Notes: generated from the letters alone by a model not told the origin. A stretch of 64,000 nucleotides of DNA from Salimicrobium humidisoli (GCF_002295105.1 NZ_NSGH01000004.1:1-64000), one strand, 5' to 3'; positions 34,271 through 47,206 are shown, counted from the first letter of the stretch. Made by a program: numbers and translations.

Positions 34271-35410
34271 ATGAACTTTCAATTGACAGAAGAACAGCAG
34301 ATGCTCAAAAAAATGGTGCGTGACTTCGCGGAAAACGAAGTGGAGCCGACAGCAGCGGAACGGGATGAAGAGGAAAGGTTTGACCGCAATATTTTCGACC
34401 AGATGTCCGAACTAGGTCTTACCGGCATTCCGTGGCCGGAGGAGTACGGCGGAATCGGGTCCGATTTCGTAAGCTATGCGATTGCGGTGGAAGAACTCTC
34501 CCGCGTCTGTGCCTCGACCGGTGTGACGCTTTCTGCCCACATCTCCCTTGCCAGCTGGCCGATCTATACGTTCGGGAACAAGGAACAGAAAGAGAACTTC
34601 CTGACACGCCTTGCAACAGGAGAAGCTCTTGGAGCCTATGCACTGTCCGAGCCGGGCGCAGGAAGTGACGTCTCCTCCATGCGTACCCAGGCGAAAAAAG
34701 ACGGAGACGATTATATCCTGAACGGGAATAAAGTGTGGATCACAAATGGCGGCGTAGCGGATATTTATCTCGTTTTCGCCAAAACGGATCAGGATGCCGG
34801 GCATAAAGGCATTAGTGCGTTCATCGTGGAGAAAGGAACGGACGGTTTCACATTCGGTAAAAAAGAGAAGAAACTCGGCATCCGCTCTTCCCCGACGACG
34901 GAACTTATTTTCGAAAACTGCCGCATACCGAAAGAGAACCTCCTCGGAGAAGAAGGGGAAGGATTCAAGATCGCTATGCAGACTCTTGATGGAGGACGGA
35001 ACGGTATTGCTGCCCAAGCTGTAGGGATAGCGCAGGGCGCCCTCGATAAATCCATCGGCTATGCCAAAGAGCGGGAACAGTTCGGTAAACCGATCGCCAA
35101 ACATCAGGGTCTCTCCTTCAAACTCGCAGACATGGCGACAGACGTGGAAGCAGCCCGTCTGCTTACGTACCAGGCAGCTTTTCTCGAGTCGGAAGGAAAG
35201 CCGTACGCAAAAGCTTCCGCCATGGCGAAACTTTTCGCCGGCGATGCCGCAATGGAAATAACGACAGAAGCCGTCCAGGTCTACGGCGGGTACGGGTATA
35301 CAAAAGATTATCCGGTAGAGCGCTACATGCGTGATGCGAAAATCACTCAGATCTATGAAGGTACGAATGAAATCCAGCGTCTCGTCATCGGACGTATGGT
35401 CACCAGCTGA
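34271..35410 (+). CDS. acdA: acyl-CoA dehydrogenase (second copy, AcdA-like)
   Basis: A 379-residue FAD acyl-CoA dehydrogenase, paralogue of the preceding gene. It has [32 protein letters not shown] and the catalytic Glu in [15 protein letters not shown]. In B. subtilis one acyl-CoA dehydrogenase, acdA, follows fadF directly and precedes rpoE, so this position suits AcdA. The sequence differs from the first copy mainly in substrate-pocket stretches ([13 protein letters not shown] against [12 protein letters not shown]), which suggests different acyl chains. A GC hairpin without T-run follows at 35425-35445. Confidence 0.92.
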   Translation: MNFQLTEEQQMLKKMVRDFAENEVEPTAAERDEEERFDRNIFDQMSELGLTGIPWPEEYGGIGSDFVSYAIAVEELSRVCASTGVTLSAHISLASWPIYTFGNKEQKENFLTRLATGEALGAYALSEPGAGSDVSSMRTQAKKDGDDYILNGNKVWITNGGVADIYLVFAKTDQDAGHKGISAFIVEKGTDGFTFGKKEKKLGIRSSPTTELIFENCRIPKENLLGEEGEGFKIAMQTLDGGRNGIAAQAVGIAQGALDKSIGYAKEREQFGKPIAKHQGLSFKLADMATDVEAARLLTYQAAFLESEGKPYAKASAMAKLFAGDAAMEITTEAVQVYGGYGYTKDYPVERYMRDAKITQIYEGTNEIQRLVIGRMVTS

Positions 35411-35530
35411 TAGCGTAAGTTGTGCGCTCCCGTTCTGCGGGGGCGACTGCTTTCGTTCAGTAAAAGGTCTTTCGGTACCGTAAACCGATCATAATAAGTA
35501 AAAGTACCGGAATACAGAAAGGACGATTCG

Positions 35531-36481
35531 ATGCATTCGCTGGCTGAAAGAATTCATAACGGAGATCGTCGGGCACTCGCAAGAGCCATTACACTGGCAG
35601 AACGGGAAGACGAAGAAAAACTCACGCTGATGAGTGATATATTCTCCATTAAAAAACAGGCTCACTATATCGGTATTACAGGGTCTCCCGGCGCCGGTAA
35701 AAGCACGCTCATCAACGAGCTCCTCCATCTTCTCCGGGAACAGCATCTCAGTGTGGCGGTCATTGCCATCGATCCGACGAGTCCGTTCAGCGGAGGCTCG
35801 ATCTTAGGGGACCGGACGAGGATGCACCAGCACTTCGTCGACCCGGGCATCTTCATCCGCAGTATGGCCACCAGAGGAAGTCTCGGCGGACTTGCCAGGG
35901 CGACGAAAGATGCGATCCGTATGTGTGATGCTGCGGGTTTTGACATCGTACTGGTGGAAACGGTCGGCGTCGGGCAGTCGGAACTTGACGTGATGAAAGT
36001 GGTGGACACGACCGGACTTGTACTTACGCCGAACAGCGGAGATATTCTTCAGATTTTCAAAGCCGGTATTATGGAAATCGCCGATCTGTTCGTTATCAAC
36101 AAGGCGGATCTGCCGGACGTTGAGAAACTGAAACTTACACTCGAAGACTACATGATGATCGCCGATCCGAAAGGGTGGCAGCCGCCGATCGTCAAAACGG
36201 TGTCCACGAAAAAGCAGGGCATTTTGAAAATGTGGGAGAAAATGAAGAAACACCGCATTTACCTCGAAGAAACGGCTTCCGGTCAGGAGAAAAAGCGGAT
36301 GCAGCGGGAAATGGAAGTGTACGAGCTCATCCGTGAAGAAATATGGCGGGACGTCAGACGCTGGATCGAATCCGGCAGCCGCAGCAGAAAACTCGAGCGT
36401 GAGGAATATGATCCTTACGCACTTGCGAAACAGTGGTTCGGTGAATGGAAGCAGGAGGGGAAAGCCGATGGAAGGAAGTAA
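35531..36481 (+). CDS. meaB: MeaB-type GTPase chaperone of B12-dependent acyl-CoA mutase
   Basis: G-protein that loads and protects the cobalamin cofactor of acyl-CoA mutases. The 316-residue protein shows P-loop GSPGAGKSTLINEL near residue 54, IAIDPTSPFSGGSILGDRTRM, ETVGVGQSELD (Mg-binding switch region) and NKADLPDVEKLKL for base recognition. The last 14 bases overlap the TetR gene. Its likely partner here is IcmF, although IcmF already contains its own G domain. Confidence 0.93.
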   Translation: MHSLAERIHNGDRRALARAITLAEREDEEKLTLMSDIFSIKKQAHYIGITGSPGAGKSTLINELLHLLREQHLSVAVIAIDPTSPFSGGSILGDRTRMHQHFVDPGIFIRSMATRGSLGGLARATKDAIRMCDAAGFDIVLVETVGVGQSELDVMKVVDTTGLVLTPNSGDILQIFKAGIMEIADLFVINKADLPDVEKLKLTLEDYMMIADPKGWQPPIVKTVSTKKQGILKMWEKMKKHRIYLEETASGQEKKRMQREMEVYELIREEIWRDVRRWIESGSRSRKLEREEYDPYALAKQWFGEWKQEGKADGRK

Positions 36482-37085
36482 ACAGGTTCCATCTTCCATT
36501 AAGAACAGAGCTCTCGTGGAGAAGAGGCGCCAGGAAATGATCCGCGGTGCCGTCTCTCTTTTCCGTGATAAGGGGTTCCATAAAACGACGACGCGGGAAA
36601 TCGCGAAAGCGAGCGGTTTCAGTATCGGTACGCTTTACGAATATATTAGAACGAAAGAAGATGTACTGTTTCTCGTATGTGATTCCATCTACGAGCAGGT
36701 GAATGAACGTATGAAAGAAGTAGTGGATACTTCCGTACCGGACGGCGCTCCTCTTGAAGAAGCGGTCCGCTCCTATTTTCGTCTGATGGATGATCTGCAG
36801 GAGGAAGTGATCGTTCTTTACCAGGAAGTGAAGGCACTGCCGAAAGAGGCGAAAGATTACATCCTGGAGAAGGAACAGGAAATGGTGGCTATGCTTGAGG
36901 AATTACTGGCGTGCAGCCTTCCGGAAGCATCCCGCGGAAAAATATCGGTCATTGCCAACAACGTATTCGTCGAAGGTCAGATGTGGGGGTTCCGCAGATG
37001 GATTCTTCAGAGGTCCTTCACACTGGAAGAGTATATCGATCACCAGGTCAGTCTTTTGCTTGAAGGAGTTGCAACTTACAGATAG
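36468..37085 (+). CDS. TetR/AcrR-family regulator of the acyl-CoA genes
   Basis: A 205-residue repressor with an N-terminal helix-turn-helix ([33 protein letters not shown], residues about 30-62) and a C-terminal ligand domain that probably senses an acyl-CoA. ATG at 36468 lies within meaB (14-nt overlap) after GGAGGGGAAAG. Position between meaB and icmF and the shared palindromes upstream of fadF and thiolase make it the likeliest local regulator, but binding is inference. It resembles FadR/YsiA in type. Confidence 0.88.
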   Translation: MEGSKQVPSSIKNRALVEKRRQEMIRGAVSLFRDKGFHKTTTREIAKASGFSIGTLYEYIRTKEDVLFLVCDSIYEQVNERMKEVVDTSVPDGAPLEEAVRSYFRLMDDLQEEVIVLYQEVKALPKEAKDYILEKEQEMVAMLEELLACSLPEASRGKISVIANNVFVEGQMWGFRRWILQRSFTLEEYIDHQVSLLLEGVATYR

Positions 37086-37105
37086 CTATAAAGGAGGAAA
37101 TTATT

Positions 37106-40100
37106 GTGGAAGTATATAAACCGAAACATGCGGTGCGATTTGTAACCGCTTCCAGTCTGTTCGACGGTCACGACGCTTCAATCAACATAATGAGACGTAT
37201 TCTGCAGGCAACAGGTGCCGAGGTGATCCACCTCGGGCATAACCGGTCCGTGGAGGACGTAGTCAACGCTGCTATACAGGAAGATGCCCAGGGAATCGCC
37301 ATCTCCTCCTATCAGGGCGGACATATGGAGTATTTCAAATACATGATCGATCTTCTGAACGAAAAAGGTGCAGAACACGTCCAGACGTTCGGAGGAGGCG
37401 GGGGAGTCATTCTGCCCCGGGAAATCAAGGAACTCCATGAATACGGAGTGACACAAATCTTCTCTCCGGAGTTCGGACGGGAACACGGCCTGCAGGGCAT
37501 GATCAACGTCATGGTCGAAAAAGCCGACTTCCTTCCTCCGGTGAAAGAAGATATGAATCTCGAATCAGGAGATCCGGTTACGATTGCAAGAATGATTACC
37601 CAGGCGGAGAACGCAGATGAGAAAAAACTGGAAAGCTACCGGAAACAGTGGCAGACGGATAAAGATGTACCCGTTCTCGGTATCACCGGTACCGGCGGGG
37701 CAGGGAAAAGTTCCCTGACGGACGAACTGATACGCCGCTTCCTGAATGAAGTGCCGGATAAAAAAGTGGGAATCCTCTCGGTGGATCCGACGAAGAAAAA
37801 AACCGGCGGCGCTCTCCTCGGGGACAGAATCCGTATGAACGCCATCTTCCACCCGAACGTATACATGAGATCTCTTGCGACGAGAGAAGCGCGTACGGAG
37901 ATATCGACAGCGGTGACGGATGCGGTGCAGATTCTGAAAAGAGCAGGCTACGACTTCATCATCATCGAAACGAGCGGAATCGGTCAGGGGGATGCCGAAA
38001 TTACGGAAATCACCGACCTTTCCATGTACGTGATGACAGCCGAGTTCGGGGCCCCGTCCCAGCTCGAGAAGATCGACATGATCGACTACGCCGATTTCAT
38101 CACTATCAACAAATTCGAACAGAAAGGTTCGGAGGATGCACTGAAACAGGTAAGAAAGCAGTACGAACGCAGTCACATGCTGTTCCACGAAGATCATGAA
38201 TCGTTCCCTGTCTACGGCACCATCGCCAGCCAGTTCAACGATCCGGGGACGAACACTCTTTTCGCGGCCCTGCTGGATGAAATCAACGAACGATACGACT
38301 GGGGTGTGGAAACTTCGCTTGAGCGGGTGTCCAAAGTCGAAAAGCAGAACGTAATCATTCCGAACGACCGGAAGCAGTACCTCCGCGACATCGCAAAAGA
38401 AGTGCGCGGCTATCACGAATTTACGGAGGAGCAGGCGGAAAAAGCCCGTCAGTGGTACCAGCTCGAAGGTACGGAGAAAATTCTCGGCGAGAATGAAGAG
38501 ATCACCGGAGCGAAGAAGAAAGTAGTAAAAGAACTCAATGGCGAAGTGAAAGAAAAGCTCGAACACTGGGACACACTCCTCGAGAACTATTCAGGAGAGA
38601 CGTTCACATACAAAGTCCGGGACAAGGAATTTACGATGGATCTGACGACAGAAAGCATTTCCGGAACGAAAATTCCGAAAGTGGCTCTGCCGAAATATGC
38701 GGACTGGGGCGACCGTCTCGAGTGGCTTATGAAAGAGAACGTACCGGGGGCTTTCCCGTTCACGGCCGGCGTATTTCCTTTCAAACGGAAAGGGGAAGAC
38801 CCGACGAGACAGTTTGCAGGAGAAGGGACGCCTGAGAAGACGAACCGTCGCTTCCATTACCTCTCCGAAAACGAAGAAGCGAAAAGGCTCAGTACCGCTT
38901 TCGACTCGGTAACGCTTTACGGGGAAGACCCGGGTGAGCGTCCGGACATCTACGGAAAAGTCGGGGAGAGCGGTGTGAACATCAGCACGCTCGAAGACAT
39001 GAAGAAACTGTACGAAGGATTCGATCTCGTCGATCCGAAAACTTCCGTATCCATGACGATCAACGGACCGGCTCCGATCATCCTCGCCATGTATTTCAAT
39101 ACGGCTATCGACAAGGAACTTCAGAAATTCGAAGAGAAAGAGGGCAGAAAGCCGTCTGCCGAGGAAGCGAAGCAGATCCGTGAAGACACGATCCACGTAG
39201 TGCGCGGGACGGTCCAGGCCGATATACTGAAAGAAGATCAGGGACAGAACACATGTATCTTCTCGACAGAGTTCGCCCTCCGTATGATGGGAGATATCCA
39301 GCAGTACTTCATCGACCACGACGTGCGCAACTACTACTCCGTCTCGATTTCCGGCTATCACATCGCGGAAGCGGGAGCGAACCCGATTACGCAGCTCGCT
39401 TTCACGCTTGCAAACGGGTTCACCTACGTGGAGTACTACCTGAGCCGCGGTATGGACATCGACAAGTTCGCACCGAACCTTTCTTTCTTCTTCTCGAACG
39501 GCCTGGACCCCGAATACAGCGTACTCGGGCGCGTGGCACGCCGCATCTGGGCAATTGTAATGAAGAATAAATACGGAGCGAACGAGCGCAGTCAGAAGCT
39601 GAAGTATCACGTCCAGACGTCCGGCCGTTCCCTGCATGCCCAGGAAATCCAGTTCAACGATATCCGTACGACGCTGCAGGCTCTGCTGGCTATCCAGGAC
39701 AACTGTAACTCGCTTCACACAAACTCCTACGACGAAGCGATTACGACACCGACGCAGGAATCGGTACGCCGGGCTATGGCGATTCAGATGATCATCAATA
39801 AGGAGTACGGTCTCACGAAGAACGAAAATTCCCTACAGGGCTCCTTCGTAATCAGAGAACTTACCGATCTCGTCGAAGAAGCGGTCATGCAGGAGTTCGA
39901 AAATATGAACGACCGCGGCGGAGTGCTCGGGGCAATGGAGCGCCAGTATCAGCGTGGTAAAATCCAGGAAGAGTCCCTCTATTACGAAAGTAAAAAGCAT
40001 TCCGGTGAAATGCCGATCATCGGAGTGAATACGTATCTTAACCCTAATCCGCAGTCGGAAGAGGATATTGATTCGATGGAACTTGCCCGTGCCTCGACCG

Positions 40101-40309
40101 AAGAAAAAGAACACCAGATCAGAGAGCTTCGGAACTTCCAGAAGTCCCACGAAGATAAGGCGCAGGAAGCTCTGGACAGACTGAAAGAAACGGCCAGTTC
40201 AGGCGGAAACGTGTTTGCCGAACTGATGGAAACCGTCCGCGTTGCAAGTCTCGGTCAAATCACCCACGCTCTTTACGAAGTGGGCGGTCAGTACCGCAGG
40301 AATATGTAA
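37106..40309 (+). CDS. icmF: fused isobutyryl-CoA mutase IcmF
   Basis: Adenosylcobalamin-dependent interconversion of isobutyryl-CoA and n-butyryl-CoA, linking valine breakdown to butyryl-CoA. The 1067 residues fuse three parts: a B12-binding domain at about 10-145 ([15 protein letters not shown], with the cobalt-ligand His; [12 protein letters not shown]), a MeaB-like G domain at about 190-410 ([11 protein letters not shown] near 195; [11 protein letters not shown]), and a mutase barrel from about 530. In [20 protein letters not shown] a Phe stands where methylmalonyl-CoA mutase has Tyr89, supporting isobutyryl rather than methylmalonyl specificity. GTG start after AAAGGAGG. Confidence 0.94.
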   Translation: MEVYKPKHAVRFVTASSLFDGHDASINIMRRILQATGAEVIHLGHNRSVEDVVNAAIQEDAQGIAISSYQGGHMEYFKYMIDLLNEKGAEHVQTFGGGGGVILPREIKELHEYGVTQIFSPEFGREHGLQGMINVMVEKADFLPPVKEDMNLESGDPVTIARMITQAENADEKKLESYRKQWQTDKDVPVLGITGTGGAGKSSLTDELIRRFLNEVPDKKVGILSVDPTKKKTGGALLGDRIRMNAIFHPNVYMRSLATREARTEISTAVTDAVQILKRAGYDFIIIETSGIGQGDAEITEITDLSMYVMTAEFGAPSQLEKIDMIDYADFITINKFEQKGSEDALKQVRKQYERSHMLFHEDHESFPVYGTIASQFNDPGTNTLFAALLDEINERYDWGVETSLERVSKVEKQNVIIPNDRKQYLRDIAKEVRGYHEFTEEQAEKARQWYQLEGTEKILGENEEITGAKKKVVKELNGEVKEKLEHWDTLLENYSGETFTYKVRDKEFTMDLTTESISGTKIPKVALPKYADWGDRLEWLMKENVPGAFPFTAGVFPFKRKGEDPTRQFAGEGTPEKTNRRFHYLSENEEAKRLSTAFDSVTLYGEDPGERPDIYGKVGESGVNISTLEDMKKLYEGFDLVDPKTSVSMTINGPAPIILAMYFNTAIDKELQKFEEKEGRKPSAEEAKQIREDTIHVVRGTVQADILKEDQGQNTCIFSTEFALRMMGDIQQYFIDHDVRNYYSVSISGYHIAEAGANPITQLAFTLANGFTYVEYYLSRGMDIDKFAPNLSFFFSNGLDPEYSVLGRVARRIWAIVMKNKYGANERSQKLKYHVQTSGRSLHAQEIQFNDIRTTLQALLAIQDNCNSLHTNSYDEAITTPTQESVRRAMAIQMIINKEYGLTKNENSLQGSFVIRELTDLVEEAVMQEFENMNDRGGVLGAMERQYQRGKIQEESLYYESKKHSGEMPIIGVNTYLNPNPQSEEDIDSMELARASTEEKEHQIRELRNFQKSHEDKAQEALDRLKETASSGGNVFAELMETVRVASLGQITHALYEVGGQYRRNM

Positions 40310-40321
40310 AAACCGATGTGC

Positions 40322-40345
40322 GGGAATGACGTATGTTTCATTCCC
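40322..40345 (+). terminator. hairpin after icmF
   Basis: GGGAATGA (40322-40329) pairs with TCATTCCC (40338-40345). Only a weak pyrimidine tract follows, so termination strength is doubtful. Confidence 0.4.
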
Positions 40346-40364
40346 TACCCTTTCATACCAGCAT

Positions 40365-40404
40365 AAAAAAACAGAAATCCGAACATCAATGTTCGGATTT
40401 CTGT
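40365..40404 (-). terminator. terminator of the 108-aa gene
   Basis: A 16-bp perfect stem, ACAGAAATCCGAACAT (40371-40386) with ATGTTCGGATTTCTGT (40389-40404). On the minus strand TTTTTTATGC follows it. No T-run on the plus strand. Confidence 0.85.
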
Positions 40405-40417
40405 GTGTATCACGTGG

Positions 40418-40744
40418 TCAATGACCGCCGCCGGTGCTGTCGTCATCGTGGGCCTGGTTGATGGAGACGACTTCAGGATCTTTCTGACCGTACCATTCAT
40501 ACGTAATTTCGTATTTTTCCTCGGGTTCGATGAGCATCCACTGGCTGGAATCGGCCAATTTGATATCTTTGCCGTCCGCGACGATATAATATTCATCCTT
40601 TTCGTGATATTTTTCCGAGACAGTGGCCTCTTTGACATGTTCCTCATGAATGAGCCCGTAATTCATATAAAGCCACGAAGGCACGAAAATCAGAATCAGG
40701 GCGATAATGACCCAGGTCACAGGGTGCAGTTCTTTAAGCTTCAT
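40418..40744 (-). CDS. hypothetical single-helix membrane protein, 108 aa
   Basis: Not recognised. One hydrophobic N-terminal helix (VTWVIIALILIFVPSWLYM) anchors a hydrophilic domain of about 75 residues (EKYHEKDEYYIVADGKDIKLADSSQW) that probably faces outward. The C-terminus is His/Asp/Gly-rich (AHDDDSTGGGH). It has its own promoter (TTGGAA, 18 bp, TACAAT on the minus strand at 40806-40777), the ribosome site GAAGGAGAG and its own terminator, so it is a complete single-gene unit. Function unknown. Confidence 0.75.
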   Translation of the reverse strand: MKLKELHPVTWVIIALILIFVPSWLYMNYGLIHEEHVKEATVSEKYHEKDEYYIVADGKDIKLADSSQWMLIEPEEKYEITYEWYGQKDPEVVSINQAHDDDSTGGGH

Positions 40745-40776
40745 CGGTCTCTCTCCTTCGTTCGATAGCTGGTTTT

Positions 40777-40806
40777 ATTGTACGCGAAAACGGGTGGGGA
40801 TTCCAA
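40777..40806 (-). promoter_or_regulatory. sigma-A promoter of the 108-aa gene
   Basis: On the minus strand, TTGGAA (40806-40801) and TACAAT (40782-40777) with an 18-bp spacer. Confidence 0.5.
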
Positions 40807-40821
40807 AGAAATTCTCTGTTA

Positions 40822-40850
40822 TTGATTTTTTTCTCCGTTCTTTTTATAAT
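40822..40850 (+). promoter_or_regulatory. sigma-A promoter of rpoE
   Basis: TTGATT (40822-40827) and TATAAT (40845-40850), 17-bp spacer. The leader to the rpoE start would be near 118 nt. Confidence 0.75.
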
Positions 40851-40974
40851 AAAGGGTATGGTTACAGTGAGAAACGTGTGTGATTGACGAAAAAAGCGAA
40901 AGTCTGTCCGGTCTCCTCCGCTTATGGAAGGGCAGGAATGGCTGCAGCAGAATTGAGAAAAAGGAGTGCTGACG

Positions 40975-43384
<2,410 letters not shown>

Positions 43385-43395
43385 CATACAGTCAG

Positions 43396-43433
43396 GACAC
43401 CGTCCCTCACTAAAGGGGCCGGTGTCTTTTTTT
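43396..43433 (+). terminator. intrinsic terminator of pyrG
   Basis: GACACCG (43396-43402) pairs with CGGTGTC (43420-43426), with partial CCCT/AGGGG pairing inside, then a T-run. Confidence 0.8.
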
Positions 43434-43499
43434 ATATTCGGGATCCGTGCGAGAAATGAAAAAATTCTGATATATAAGCGCTGATATGCACGGGAGCTG

Positions 43500-43528
43500 T
43501 TGCACCTTTATAAACGTACTGGTATTCT
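43500..43528 (+). promoter_or_regulatory. sigma-A promoter of the transaldolase-like gene
   Basis: TTGCAC (43500-43505) and TATTCT (43523-43528), 17-bp spacer. The 5' leader would be about 120 nt. Confidence 0.55.
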
Positions 43529-43617
43529 TAGAAGTATCAGTTCAAGCCCCGATGCAGGGACAGAACCACAGTCTCTCCGCCGGTTTGGCAGGTGGAATGA
43601 AAGAGTGTTCCACACTT

Positions 43618-43631
43618 TGAAAACGCAATCA
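43618..43631 (+). promoter_or_regulatory. possible cre site before the transaldolase-like gene
   Basis: TGAAAACGCAATCA matches TGWAANCGNTNWCA at 13 of 14 positions, 23 nt upstream of the ATG and well downstream of the promoter, where a bound CcpA would act as a roadblock. Confidence 0.4.
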
Positions 43632-43654
43632 CATTTACAAGGGGGATATCAGTT

Positions 43655-44302
43655 ATGAAATTTTTCATTGATACGGCAAACATAGACGAAGTAAGGGAAG
43701 CGAACGCCCTCGGGCTGCTTTCGGGTGTGACTACGAACCCTTCCCTTGTAGCGAAAGAAGGCGTGTCCTTCCACGACCGTCTCCGTGAAATCACGTCGGA
43801 GGTGGACGGCTCTGTCAGTGCGGAAGTCGTTTCCGAGGACGTCGAAGGCATGATGAAGGAAGCGAAGGAACTGGCGGCGATCGCCCCGAACATTACGGTG
43901 AAAGTTCCGATGACGATGGAGGGACTGAAAGCGGTGAAGCAGCTCTCAGACCTGAACGTAAAAACGAACGTCACTCTCGTCTTTTCTGTGAATCAGGCGC
44001 TTCTTGCAGCTCGGGCCGGCGCTTCCTACGTCTCCCCGTTCCTCGGTCGCCTGGATGATATCGGGCACAACGGCATGGAACTGATTGCGCAGATCGCCGA
44101 AGTTTTCGACCGTCACGCCATCGACACCGAAATCATCGCAGCTTCCGTCCGTCATCCGATGCACGTCCACGAAGCCGCTTTGAACGGGGCGCATATTTCG
44201 ACGATTCCTTTCAAAGTCCTTAACCAGCTCGTGAAACATCCGCTTACCGACCAGGGGATCGAGAAATTTCTGAACGACTGGAACAGTGCTCAAAATAAAT
44301 AA
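43655..44302 (+). CDS. fsa: transaldolase / fructose-6-phosphate aldolase family protein
   Basis: Schiff-base enzyme of the small transaldolase family (B. subtilis Tal/YwjH), acting in the non-oxidative pentose phosphate branch or as a fructose-6-P aldolase. 215 residues is the short form. Visible motifs are [29 protein letters not shown], the Schiff-base Lys near residue 83 in [14 protein letters not shown], and [11 protein letters not shown]. Short proteins of this family can have either activity and motifs alone do not decide between tal and fsa. Single promoter; murA follows 34 nt downstream. Confidence 0.9.
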   Translation: MKFFIDTANIDEVREANALGLLSGVTTNPSLVAKEGVSFHDRLREITSEVDGSVSAEVVSEDVEGMMKEAKELAAIAPNITVKVPMTMEGLKAVKQLSDLNVKTNVTLVFSVNQALLAARAGASYVSPFLGRLDDIGHNGMELIAQIAEVFDRHAIDTEIIAASVRHPMHVHEAALNGAHISTIPFKVLNQLVKHPLTDQGIEKFLNDWNSAQNK

Positions 44303-44336
44303 GTTGCACAGGGATGTGTAAAGTGAGGAGTCCGAT

Positions 44337-45623
44337 ATGCATAAACTAATGATAGAAGGCGGCAGACCTCTGGAGGGGACCCTTCGTGTCAGCGGAGCCA
44401 AAAACAGTGCCGTAGCTCTGCTTCCGGCAGCCATACTGGCCGAATCCCCGGTGACCATCGAAGGCCTGCCGGATATTTCGGACCTCGAGACGCTCAGCGG
44501 ATTGCTCCGAGAGATAGGCGCGGAAGTGACCGAAGAGGGAAGAACCATTCACATCGACCCTTCTGGAATGACTCCTCTCGCACTTCCGAATGGCCGGGTG
44601 AAGAAACTGCGGGCTTCCTATTATTTCATGGGAGCGATGCTCGGACGTTTCAACAAAGCCGTACTCGGCATGCCCGGCGGCTGCCATCTGGGCCCCCGTC
44701 CGATCGATCAGCACATTAAAGGGTTCGAAGCACTTGGAGCGGAAGTCACGAATGAACAGGGTTCCATCTGTATTCGGGCCGAGAAACTGAAGGGCGCACG
44801 GATCTACCTGGATATGGCCAGCGTCGGTGCCACGATCAATATTATGCTTGCAGCCGTAAGGGCCGAAGGGAAGACGCTTATAGAAAACGCGGCGAAGGAA
44901 CCTGAAATCATTGATGTCGCCACCCTCCTGTCCAGCATGGGAGCGAATATCAAAGGGGCGGGAACCGACGTGATCCGTATCGAAGGCGTCGAACATCTTT
45001 CGGGCTGCCGGCACACGATTATTCCGGACCGCATTGAAGCAGGGACGTACGCGATTCTCGCATCGGCTCAGGGAAAAGGGGTCGTCCTTGATAACGTCAT
45101 CCCCCAGCACCTCGACTCCCTGCTGGCCAAACTGAGGGAGACGGGGGTAACGATTGAAGAGAAGGACGATCAACTCTACATACGTCCGCCTGAAACATAT
45201 AAGAGTGTGGATGTGAAAACGTTCGTATATCCCGGCTTTCCGACCGATCTGCAGCAGCCGTTCACCTCACTTCTGACAAAAGCTGCAGGCAGTGCGGTGG
45301 TGACTGATACTATTTACCCATCCCGGTTCAAACATATCGATGAGCTGAGACGGATGAACGCCAAAGTGAAAGAGTATGAAGGGTATGCAATTGTGGAAGG
45401 TCCGGTCCCTCTTCAGGGGGCCCGGGTCCGGGCTTCCGACCTTCGTGCCGGGGCGGCGCTCGTCATCGCCGGTCTAATGGCGGACGGGGTGACAGAGATT
45501 CACGGCGTCGAGCACATCGAGCGCGGTTACGAAAATATCGTGGAGAAACTGAACAGTCTCGGGGCCAATATGTGGTACGAAGAAATCAGCGAAACGAAGC
45601 AGGAGCAGTTCCAGAAATACTGA
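44337..45623 (+). CDS. murA: UDP-N-acetylglucosamine 1-carboxyvinyltransferase
   Basis: Transfers enolpyruvate from PEP to UDP-GlcNAc, the first committed step of peptidoglycan synthesis. 428 residues. The active-site Cys that fosfomycin alkylates is at about residue 116 in [15 protein letters not shown]. Other motifs are the N-terminal [24 protein letters not shown] and the C-terminal [16 protein letters not shown]. By position (tal-murA-rho) it corresponds to B. subtilis MurAB (MurZ), the second of two MurA copies. In B. subtilis glpX lies between murAB and rho; none is present here. Confidence 0.95.
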   Translation: MHKLMIEGGRPLEGTLRVSGAKNSAVALLPAAILAESPVTIEGLPDISDLETLSGLLREIGAEVTEEGRTIHIDPSGMTPLALPNGRVKKLRASYYFMGAMLGRFNKAVLGMPGGCHLGPRPIDQHIKGFEALGAEVTNEQGSICIRAEKLKGARIYLDMASVGATINIMLAAVRAEGKTLIENAAKEPEIIDVATLLSSMGANIKGAGTDVIRIEGVEHLSGCRHTIIPDRIEAGTYAILASAQGKGVVLDNVIPQHLDSLLAKLRETGVTIEEKDDQLYIRPPETYKSVDVKTFVYPGFPTDLQQPFTSLLTKAAGSAVVTDTIYPSRFKHIDELRRMNAKVKEYEGYAIVEGPVPLQGARVRASDLRAGAALVIAGLMADGVTEIHGVEHIERGYENIVEKLNSLGANMWYEEISETKQEQFQKY

Positions 45624-45633
45624 CGAAACTCGA

Positions 45634-45666
45634 GAGGAGGTACGTGTACCCCTCTTGGGTTTTTTA
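45634..45666 (+). terminator. intrinsic terminator of murA
   Basis: GAGGAGGTAC-type arm (45634-45643) pairs with GTACCCCTCTT (45646-45656) with one mismatch, followed closely by six T. Confidence 0.75.
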
Positions 45667-45784
45667 TTATGAAAAGCATTCCTCCTCCCCCGATTTTTTA
45701 AGAAGTGCGTCAAACCTCCTATTGAAGTGAAGATGTGATAAGATGTAAACTGAATATGTTTTAAAGACACCTGCCTCGGTAAGC

Positions 45785-45830
45785 TTCAGAACAATCACTC
45801 CAGCACCTTCTCTATATTTCTTCAACATTC
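45785..45830 (+). promoter_or_regulatory. C-rich, G-poor rho leader (possible rut site)
   Basis: The leader before rho holds a stretch of about 45 bases rich in C and T with hardly any G, ending about 50 nt before the start codon. That is the composition bound by Rho. In B. subtilis rho is known to attenuate its own transcription in its leader. No -35/-10 pair of good spacing was found, apart from a GATAAG-like element near 45737. Confidence 0.4.
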
Positions 45831-45883
45831 ATAAGCTGTCGAGACATTGTACGGATTCAAAAATTAATTAAAGTGGTGATTTT

Positions 45884-47161
45884 GTGGCGGAATTGAACAT
45901 TTCCAGCTTGGAAACATTGAAATTGAAAGACCTGTACGATAAGGCACGTGAATACAAAGTATCCTATTACTCCAAACTGACAAAGCGTGAACTTATATTT
46001 GCCATCCTGAAAGCACAAGCCGAAAAGGACGGCTATCTTTTCATGGACGGCATTCTCGAAATCATCCCTTCGGAAGGGTTCGGATTCCTGCGGCCGATCA
46101 ACTATTCCCCGAGCGCGGAGGATATCTACATTTCGGCTTCCCAGATAAGAAGATTCGATTTAAGGAACGGGGACAAAGTCTCCGGTAAAGTCCGCCCGCC
46201 GAAGGAGAACGAACGTTACTACGGCCTGCTGCACGTGGACGCAGTGAACGGGGAAGACCCGGACTCCGCCAAGCAGCGGGTACACTTTCCGGCGCTGACC
46301 CCTCTCTATCCGGATCGTCACATGAATCTCGAAGTGGCTCAGAATCAGCTGGCGACGAGGATCATGGACGTAATGGCTCCTGTCGGGTACGGACAGCGCG
46401 GACTGATCGTCGCTCCGCCGAAAGCCGGGAAAACGATGCTTCTGAAGCAGATGGCAAACAGTATAGCCAAAAACCATCCCGACTCGAAACTGATCATTCT
46501 TCTCGTCGACGAGCGTCCGGAAGAAGTGACGGATATCGAGCGTTCGGTAGCTCCGGACGTGGATGTCGTCTCCTCCACGTTCGATGAAGTGCCGGAGAAC
46601 CACATCAAAGTTTCGGAACTGGTCCTCGAACGGTCGATGCGTCTCGTGGAACATAAACGGGACGTGATTGTACTGATGGACAGCATTACGCGTCTCGCCA
46701 GAGCCTACAACCTCGTGATCCCGCCGAGCGGGCGTACGCTTTCGGGTGGTATCGATCCCGCTTCTTTCCACCGTCCGAAAAGGTTCTTCGGAGCCGCGCG
46801 TAACATCGAAGAAGGCGGCAGTCTCACCATTCTCGCTACGGCCCTGGTGGATACCGGTTCGAAGATGGACGACGTCATTTATGAAGAATTCAAGGGTACC
46901 GGTAATATGGAACTTCATCTCGACCGCAATCTGGCGGAGCGGAGAATCTTCCCGTCGATCGACCTGAAACGCTCCGGCACGCGAAAAGAGGAACTGCTTC
47001 TTTCGAAGGAACAGCTGGAGAAAATGTGGGCGATCCGTCAGGCGATGACGAGTTCCCACGATTTCTACGAACGCTTCCTGCGCCGCATGAAGAAATCGAA
47101 AGACAACCGTGAGTTCTTCGACGTGATGGATAAGGAAATGAATCAGACATCCAAAAAGTAA
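45884..47161 (+). CDS. rho: transcription termination factor Rho
   Basis: Hexameric RNA-dependent ATPase that ends transcription at Rho-dependent sites. The 425-residue length is typical of Bacillus. The N-terminal SAP-like helices (ISSLETLKLKDLYDKAREY) precede a cold-shock-like RNA-binding domain (EIIPSEGFGFLRP). The Walker A motif APPKAGKTMLL is near residue 179, Walker B is VIVLMDSITRLARAYN, and the Q-loop region is GRTLSGGID. GTG at 45884 after AAAGTGGTGA. Followed by rpmE, as in B. subtilis. Confidence 0.97.
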   Translation: MAELNISSLETLKLKDLYDKAREYKVSYYSKLTKRELIFAILKAQAEKDGYLFMDGILEIIPSEGFGFLRPINYSPSAEDIYISASQIRRFDLRNGDKVSGKVRPPKENERYYGLLHVDAVNGEDPDSAKQRVHFPALTPLYPDRHMNLEVAQNQLATRIMDVMAPVGYGQRGLIVAPPKAGKTMLLKQMANSIAKNHPDSKLIILLVDERPEEVTDIERSVAPDVDVVSSTFDEVPENHIKVSELVLERSMRLVEHKRDVIVLMDSITRLARAYNLVIPPSGRTLSGGIDPASFHRPKRFFGAARNIEEGGSLTILATALVDTGSKMDDVIYEEFKGTGNMELHLDRNLAERRIFPSIDLKRSGTRKEELLLSKEQLEKMWAIRQAMTSSHDFYERFLRRMKKSKDNREFFDVMDKEMNQTSKK

Positions 47162-47177
47162 AGCCTGCAATCACAGG

Positions 47178-47206
47178 TTGCATTACAGAGAGCGACCTGC
47201 TATAAT
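47178..47206 (+). promoter_or_regulatory. sigma-A promoter of rpmE2
   Basis: TTGCAT (47178-47183) and TATAAT (47201-47206), 17-bp spacer. The leader is near 97 nt. No Zur box was recognised in it. Confidence 0.8.

Noticed and set aside
40371-40404. Inverted pair of PurBox-like AATCCGAACAT motifs
   Set aside because: They are the two arms of a perfect 16-bp stem followed by a T-run on the minus strand, with only two bases between. That is the terminator of the 108-aa gene, not a PurR site.
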